From Pyronema omphalodes (taxonomy: Eukaryota > Ascomycota > Pezizomycetes > Pezizales > Pyronemataceae), in the NCBI GenBank assembly GCA_024516155.1, contig JAJJXM010000048.1, forward strand, positions 186,001 through 250,000: DNA of 64,000 nucleotides, in the 5' to 3' direction. This document shows positions 58,101-64,000 of the stretch, in pieces (within the stretch, counting starts at the first letter, position 1; each line of letters opens with the position of its first letter). The position numbers were made by a program, and so were the translations under genes. The notes under the pieces are model-generated. The model searched no databases. It was not told the DNA's origin and was given only the letters and a program-made list of their open reading frames with translations.

Positions 58101-59205
58101 GAGCCGCGCTCAGCAACGTGTAGTAACGCTCAGCAGCGGGAAGCAAGGAGGTTTTATGTAGACTTACGAAACCATGCCACGTTGATCTAGGTCTCTCATC
58201 CGAGGAGACAATGGAGACATCGTTCGGGAAAGCAAACATAGGTACATAATCCGGGAAAGGACCTCTTCTTTTCGCTTCTTCGGTCAAATGTTTCGGGGGA
58301 TAACGATCGAGGAGAACGGGTTCGAATTTCCGTTTAAGCGGGTGCATATTCGGTGAAGGGTTTAACGGCTGGGGAGTGGGGATAACTGAGTTGTAGTTCG
58401 ACATTCTTCGGGCGGTTCTAATGGATGCTGGAATTGTCAGTTATTAGTTTGCCGCACCTAAAGATCACATTCCGCCAAATCTTTCACGGGAACTTGGAAC
58501 TTGATACTTACAGGCCCGGTTAACAACTGAGGGTGAGCGGCGCATAGAGGTCAAATCACGGAGTGATATCCTTCTTCTCAGGGAATTCGTCTTTTCCAAC
58601 CTATTATTTGGGGTTGTGGCCTGGACAGGAGTCATCGGTTCATCTCTATCGAGGACTTTCTGAGCTCTTGGGTGTATCTGTTCTCTTTTTGGGAGTACAG
58701 TTCCAGCGGAGAAACTGAGATCTTCCAGGAAGCTGTCCCTTTCAGCGGCGAATTTCAGTAGCGCTTTATCAAAGTCAAAATCCCGGCGAACAGTAGCAGT
58801 AGTAAGGGGCCGACTTTCGGTAATCGTACTGTTGCTTGAATTTGAACTGTTCCGCATCAGGCCTCCTGGAGATTTCGGTCTCGTTGCGTTTGTCGGAGTC
58901 GTGGGGACATCGATTGTAGTCGTTGTGATACCGCCGCTTCCCCCTGTCTCGCCATGAATAGACAATCGGTCTCCTGAAAACTGTCCTCCATTACTCCGCC
59001 GGCCGTTCGTGGATGGAACATGTAAAGAGATCCCCTGTGTTTCTTCCTCCGTTTCCATGGCGGCGACCAATAACTGGTCGGCAAAGCTCTTTCTGATAGC
59101 CTCAGCGCCTCCTCTAGCAAGATGTTCCCCATAAGAGGTTGAGTCAATTCCCGCGATCCAGAAGTAATCTGCCAGCGGGGGATCAAGATTTGCTGTTGAA
59201 GCCAT
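55152..59205 (-). CDS. DENN-domain protein with C1-type zinc finger
   Basis: Predicted Rab guanine-nucleotide exchange factor in membrane traffic (DENN family knowledge). Exons 59205-58512, 58427-58168, 57971-57808, 57739-57386, 57332-56990, 56935-55417, 55318-55152; product about 1166 residues. The N-terminal ~300 residues are Ser/Thr-rich. The uDENN strand LHGICVIIWLPLN is followed by a coiled coil, then the cDENN (VSLFEYALSESRIILLSS, LMYPLNWLGIYIPVLP, APCPYIVGIERRY). A disordered insert follows, then a C1-like finger HCMNFRANDFDTICSICEEK through C-HC-H-C to VVLPC. The dDENN helices come next (VRAAFVRCFASLFYTYRKYLG, FNMEEFLKSMP, QMLEQTQAFSEFI). The final exon, with DKKKDKKDKK repeats, joins in phase, but its 3' end (stop at 55152) is the least certain part. 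Confidence 0.88.
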
Positions 59206-60254
59206 TGTGTGTGTGTTGTGTGTTGTGGTGTGGGGGTGGTGGCGGTGGAGGGGGGGTAATGGTGGATCTAAAGGATCGAAGAATCGAAGAATTGAAAAAC
59301 TGAATAATCGCTGTAGTCCCTCCTGAAGTTGGGGTTGTTAAAGGTTGGCTATAGTATGGTAGGTAGTTTCGTTTAGGAAAGGGCCTGTGCTGATGCTCCC
59401 TGGGGATCCTTGGGGGCTTATAGGGATCCTTGAGGGATCCAGAGATCCTTAGGGTTGCTTGATGCTCTATGCCGTAGTTGTCGCGATATGTAACTAGGTG
59501 ACTATTGTTTCTGTCGATTCGTTCACGACATTCGAATCAGGCGCGGTTTTCGTGGATGCTGGGGAGTTTGTTGGAGTGGAGTGAATGGACTGGATGGGAT
59601 GCTCTTTAGGTTTCCTTTAGGTCTCTTTAGTTGGCGTCGGTGCCTCTGGGTATCTTTAGAGTAGATGTGTAGGTGTCCCTGTGTCTTTTGGGGTGTCTTC
59701 AAGTCGCCTCCGGGATCGAGTCAACTAGGCAGCGGTCTAGTTGGACCGGTCTGGCACTGGGCAGTGGTGGTAGTGGTGGTGGTGGTGGTTGTGGTGGTGG
59801 TGGTGGGGGGGGGGAGGGATGGGCGGGCAGTTTAGAAAGGAAACGAACGAACGAACGAACGAACGAAGGGGGCTTCTCGCGACTCGACAAGGTTCCAATC
59901 TAAAAGGTCCCTGACAAGGTCCAACGAAGTTCGACAAAGTTCAGCGAAAAAAGAAAAAAAAAATCAGAAAAAGAAAAAGCCGAGTTGGCAACAGAACAGA
60001 GTTTTGCAGCAACTGAAAAAAAAAAAGAGGTAGAAAAGATCTGTTCAGTTTGTCGACAAAGTTCGACGGTAATATGGGGGGGGGGGTGCTGTATGTGGTT
60101 GCAGTTGGGGTTTAGATTGGGGGAAGGGTAGGGATTTGCAGCTGGCTGCGCAGAATGGAAGGGAGTCGCGTTGGGGGTGGTGGAGGGGATGGCACACCAA
60201 GGGAGGCTTGCCCGACACCGACAACGACTGGTCTGACCCAGCAAGGTTGGTCAA

Positions 60255-60505
60255 TGTCGAAAACAACGAGGCCGAGCTCAGTTTGGCCGTTGCAAGTTGC
60301 AAGCTACAAGAATTAAAAAGATGGGACGCAAAGCATCTAATCCTGGCCGAAAACAACGATGCCGAGCTCAGTTTGGTCCATTTCCAGTTACAAGATTAGA
60401 AGATGGGATGCAAACTATCTAATTCTGGTCGAAACAGCCATGTCGAGTTCAGTTTGGCCCATTTCATGTTACGGGTTTAGAAGATGTATGCAAGCTATCT
60501 AATAC
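60255..60505. repeat. Three tandem copies of an ~82-bp unit
   Basis: Each unit reads in order: GTCGAAAACAACGA-GCCGAG, TCAGTTTGG, TTACAAG, AGATGGGA-GCAAA and ATCTAAT, with substitutions increasing toward the right. Single copies differ by small indels. No frame is conserved. Confidence 0.85.
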
Positions 60506-62204
60506 TCGCATGAAAGATGATGATAATGACTATGGACGATGGCTGACAATTGACGGGGACAACTTTGACCAGATAGCAACGCGAACAAAGTGCTCAAATT
60601 GACGACGTGAAAGTAAACTCAAATACATTCCAAATCTCCAGATATCACAAGTTGACATCCGGGGAAATGTGTTGCCAGGTAGATATCAGACTCCCTCTTT
60701 AAGCAAAGGGGCCACCATTGCATCCTTGATGCATTCCTAAAATCCGTCGAAATTTAGCGGCGGCGGCGGTTGCGTATGCATCAAGGAGTATCGAGCTTGG
60801 GATATTAGGGGTCTTCAGAGAACAGCGCGAGCTGGTTGAGCTGGATGGAAAAATCGGTTTTTAAAATTATAGAAGATACCGCGAATCCAAAATGCCGCAG
60901 CAGCATCGAAATATACCGAGTGGAGGACTCGGCGAACCCAATTGCAGGTAAAGCCATGTCTGGTATTTGATTCAGGTACCTTCACTCAGGTACAACACAC
61001 AAGCTGCATACCCCATCGTTAGCTACCATTTTTGAGGATCTACTTCCATTCATCGCAACCGTCACATCCCAGCACCCCCTAAAGGTAATCTAAATATAAA
61101 ACAAAGTTCTGGCAGGAGGGAGCGCATAACATAAAACCATATACATGTGAAAATAAGAAAACAAACCTGTGGTATGGCCCTGAAAATAACACCGTAAGTT
61201 GAGATGTGCATATATGTTCGCAGCAGCAGCAGGCCGCACGATGATTCATGGTCTGGTTCATGGTTCACCGGATGATAGATGCTGCTGTTGATGCTGCGCA
61301 GTACCCCCTTTTTTGAGAATAGCCTGTGTCTCTTTTGTCGCAGCTGGAGCTCCCCAATCAAAGGACAGCTTGCACTTTTCTATTTATTCTGAATTCCTAA
61401 TAGAGCGATATGTATTGCAGTATCCTGATGCCTTGCCGATGTATTGCCGATGGATGGCATGGGGATCCTCAAGACCCTGAAGACCCTGGAAGTTAAACCT
61501 GCTTGAAAGATGTGACTACTCCATCGAGGTGAGCTTCTTTTGCTCCCTTTTGGGAAGGCTAGTGCTGTAAAGTGGAGGGCTCGGGTTACTCTAGCCCCTT
61601 AGACCTTCCGCTGCTGATGCAGTGATCTGAAGTTGGTGATCACTGGTAGCTGAAGGGCGGTGTATTTCGAGTTAAAGAATCATTTACCCGTACGCCTACA
61701 AGAAATTGATGGCGTTTGTTTTCGTTAAAACCCCGTAGTCCGAGGAGCACGTTGACCGTTGCAAGTTCCGAGTTCTTCGCCTCGATTAGTGAAGGGCAAT
61801 TGCGTGGAATGGAATAAGACACCCTTCTGGCTCGTATGACTAAAGTTTGACAGCCTCTAGTGGTAGGTCGCTTCGTTGGGTGCTAAAAAAACAAAACAAA
61901 CGAGTCCCTTGGCTGCTGCTGCATAGAATTTCGAAAAATGGTGACGCCTCAGATGTTAGCTGGTTTCGTTAGACATGTACGTACAACCATTCAATTTCCA
62001 AACGCGAAAACCCGATCTTGAAATGCCTACACTTTTCGGCAATTACGATTTCAGTTCTTCAAGGCCAGACCACCAATTGCTGCCTGCCGACGATGGTCAG
62101 ACAAGTAATCCCATGCGCGTCCTACCACCTCAGTTCGGCTCAAGCGAGAAAGTAAGCAAGCGAACGAGTTGAAATCGTGGTAATGTTGCATTTATTCTAC
62201 TCCA

Positions 62205-62720
62205 TGTAAGAGTGGTACCTTTCGCGACCGTCTTGGTATCAACTTCGGCCGAAGTGGTAGGCTGCGTATGGCGGTACAACACGAATGTACCTGCATTAGT
62301 TGGTCTGCCCATCTCGAACTTTAGAGCTTCAAAGCTTACGAAGCGATTTGTTCGGTTCCACAATTTAATGACTCGCTCAGAGCATAAAAGAGTTGCGTTG
62401 TGTGTCGCATTCCCCGCAAATATCGATCCGCTTCCCAGAGATTTGCGTACCTAGGGCTTAACTCTTGTCCGACCAAGAAAAGGAAAGAGATGCTGAATAC
62501 CTAATACGATCAGTGGCAGTTGGACCTGGGGCTGTGTATCGCGTACCTGCATTAGATCATCCGTTCTCGAATTAGGTGGTGGAATTCAGCGGATTTAGCC
62601 CTTTAGAGCTTACTGAACATCAACGGGATAGCCGTTTAATGCCTCTGTGTATTTTTCCTCTCTGTTGCGTCGCTTATTCCTCCATTTGCATTGCATTCCC
62701 CGCAATTCCGTTAAAGAGTT
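62205..62720. repeat. Two degenerate direct copies, ~210 bp each
   Basis: Shared words in the same order: GTACCTGCATTAG (62290 and 62550), TCTCGAA, TTTAGAGCTT, and GCATTCCCCGCAA. Similarity between the words is weak, so this is an old or partial duplication. Confidence 0.45.
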
Positions 62721-63754
62721 AGCAAGACGGAAGTCGCAGGGACCCTTCGGATCAAATGAGATTATCGGTGTTTTGCCAATCTCCTCCGCGCCAAAAATAG
62801 AAGCAAGCTTAGGTACGGCCGGCCGTGCATCCGGATGAACTCCCAGAAGCTCCAGAAGTTTCTGGGACCTTGAGGAGGATTGGGGCTGCTTCGAGGTCTA
62901 ACAAAGCTATTCAAATCCAGGAGAATGGGAAATAGATTGTTTCGTTCTTTTCCGGTATGGCGGGCGCGGTGGTCATTCTTGATCACTCGATAACACTCAA
63001 CATCTTGATGCTGAGATCACAACCAAGTCGAAGCAGTGAAATTTCTCTTGTGAAAATCTTTTAGTGCAATGTAGCAAAAACCCGTTAGCATTTCAACAAC
63101 ATGACTCACACGAACCTTAAAACGAAAGCTTACACTTTATAGCTGCATTTGGATACCCGTACTCACGCGTTTTCTGCACGTATCCGGAGGTGTACAGGAT
63201 GGCCGTACGTTGTTGGTGCTCCTAAGCCGGTAGATGAAATAATTTCAGTGTTAGATCGAGATGAAACGGTTGGTGTAACGAAATGGAAACATAGGTGGGT
63301 GGTGTTACTTTGTAAAATTTGAGGAGAAAGAAAAGATGGAGTATGGTGGAGAATGAGGTAATAACGAAACAAGGTCCTCTTGTGGGCAGGCTTAGAACTC
63401 GATGCCGAGTAGGTGCTCCTAGTCTCTACTTCACCGGCAACAGAGCATCTGGATGTAGTGGTCACGAGCGGACAATCGACGAGGCTAATGAGACATTCAA
63501 ACAACTTCAAGTCCGATTATTATAAAATCCTACAACGCCCTTGAGTACTCCACAAGAAACCTTAACTAATGGATATATATACAGATTCCCACACGATTCA
63601 TTTCAACAGCAGCATTATCCGCATCATAGATTCCTCCGCCGTTCGTTTTCCGAGCCCGAGCCAAATTTTCTCGCCCTCCTATCATCCATGTAGTTTTCAC
63701 TCCTTGACATACTTCTTGACATAGGCACTTCATACGTCTCCTAGAAAATTGGTC

Positions 63755-64000
63755 TCAATCATCTTTGTCTTCTGTAAGTCTAATATCGGGGACCTGGTCT
63801 GCGTTTACACTCTTCAGTTTTCCAGGCGACTCAGACTTAGAAACCTCTGGTTTGATCGGCTCCAGCTTCTTCTCCTCGGAGATCACCCTCATTGTATCCT
63901 CCTCAGAGAACCTTGGATTGTCTAAAAACCCCATTTCAATAAATGCGTCTACTAGATTCGACTCGATGGAGTTTATATCAGAGGATTTATCTGATGCATC
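63755..64000 (-). CDS. C-terminal end of an unidentified protein, 5' part outside window
   Basis: An open frame enters from the right edge and stops at TGA (63757-63755), giving 81 residues. It reads NLVDAFIEMGFLDNPRFSEE, then a Lys/Glu/Pro-rich tail with SKSESPGKLKS. The segment around EMGF is slightly UBA-like, but too little is present to say. No intron signal is needed. It could also be only the last exon of a much longer gene. Confidence 0.5.
   Translation of the reverse strand, partial: DASDKSSDINSIESNLVDAFIEMGFLDNPRFSEEDTMRVISEEKKLEPIKPEVSKSESPGKLKSVNADQVPDIRLTEDKDD

Larger units (their letters stand above)
59206..63754. other. Gene-poor region downstream of the edge gene and upstream of the DENN gene
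   Basis: No gene is supported. The start is the promoter side of the DENN gene, with GGATCC-TTGAGGGATCC words (59400-59450). TGG-rich sequence is at 59765-59815 and (CGAA)n at 59838-59867. The tandem repeat at 60255-60505 is listed separately. 61970-62172 holds a 65-codon open frame with plausible composition (RPDHQLLPADDGQTSNPMR) but no splice partner. 63160-63530 has further short frames without support. Confidence 0.45.

Noticed and set aside
61975..62172. 65-codon frame with plausible amino-acid composition
   Set aside because: Kept only as a remark: no neighbouring exon, no motif and no leader supports a gene.

Overview
The window looks like nuclear DNA of a filamentous ascomycete (Pezizomycotina-type). 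It has short introns of about 50-100 nt with GTAnGT donors, CTAAC/CTGAC branch points and CAG/TAG acceptors. Its recognisable genes are fungal orthologues: ataxin-2/Pbp1, Bud6/Aip3, plasma-membrane casein kinase 1, Lst8, Nup133 and a DENN-domain protein. Gene density is low for a fungus, and the spacers are full of pure microsatellites, minisatellites and homopolymer runs. I cannot fix the genus; an early-diverging class such as Orbiliomycetes or Pezizomycetes is only a guess.

Layout. 1-3361 (-): PBP1, cut by the left edge. 3362-5653: shared upstream region. 5654-8661 (+): BUD6. 8.7-10.9 kb: short-period repeats. 11-12.1 kb: a hAT-like transposase relic and a tRNA-derived SINE. 12.8-13.6 kb: two strong inverted repeats in front of a Cys/His-rich orphan gene. 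13.6-20.7 kb: a mosaic of duplicated DNA. It holds a decayed inverted copy of the NUP133 3' end, two U6-snRNA-like sequences, a second SINE, and two uncharacterised genes that carry KEN motifs and share duplicated upstream DNA. 20.7-35.8 kb: a 15-kb gene desert. 36263-37924 (+): casein kinase 1. 37.9-41.8 kb: repeats. 41796-42724 (-): short-chain dehydrogenase. 43390-44939 (-): LST8, divergent from 45729-49903 (+): NUP133. 50-50.7 kb: flank of NUP133 with a third U6-like sequence, the probable parent of the 14-16 kb copy. 51-55 kb: repeats including about 600 bp of (TATGG)n. 55152-59205 (-): DENN/C1 protein. 59.2-63.7 kb: gene-poor. 63755-64000 (-): 3' end of an unidentified gene.

The genes form no cluster. 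They are scattered housekeeping functions: RNP granules and translation, polarity and actin, membrane signalling, TORC, nuclear pore, and Rab exchange. The most unusual part is the 11-20.7 kb mosaic with its partner at 48.0-50.7 kb. Together they record a segmental duplication, RIP-like mutations, U6-derived repeats, and a SINE insertion whose empty site survives in the same window. All splice models were built by hand from reading frame and splice signals; no alignment or search was run.
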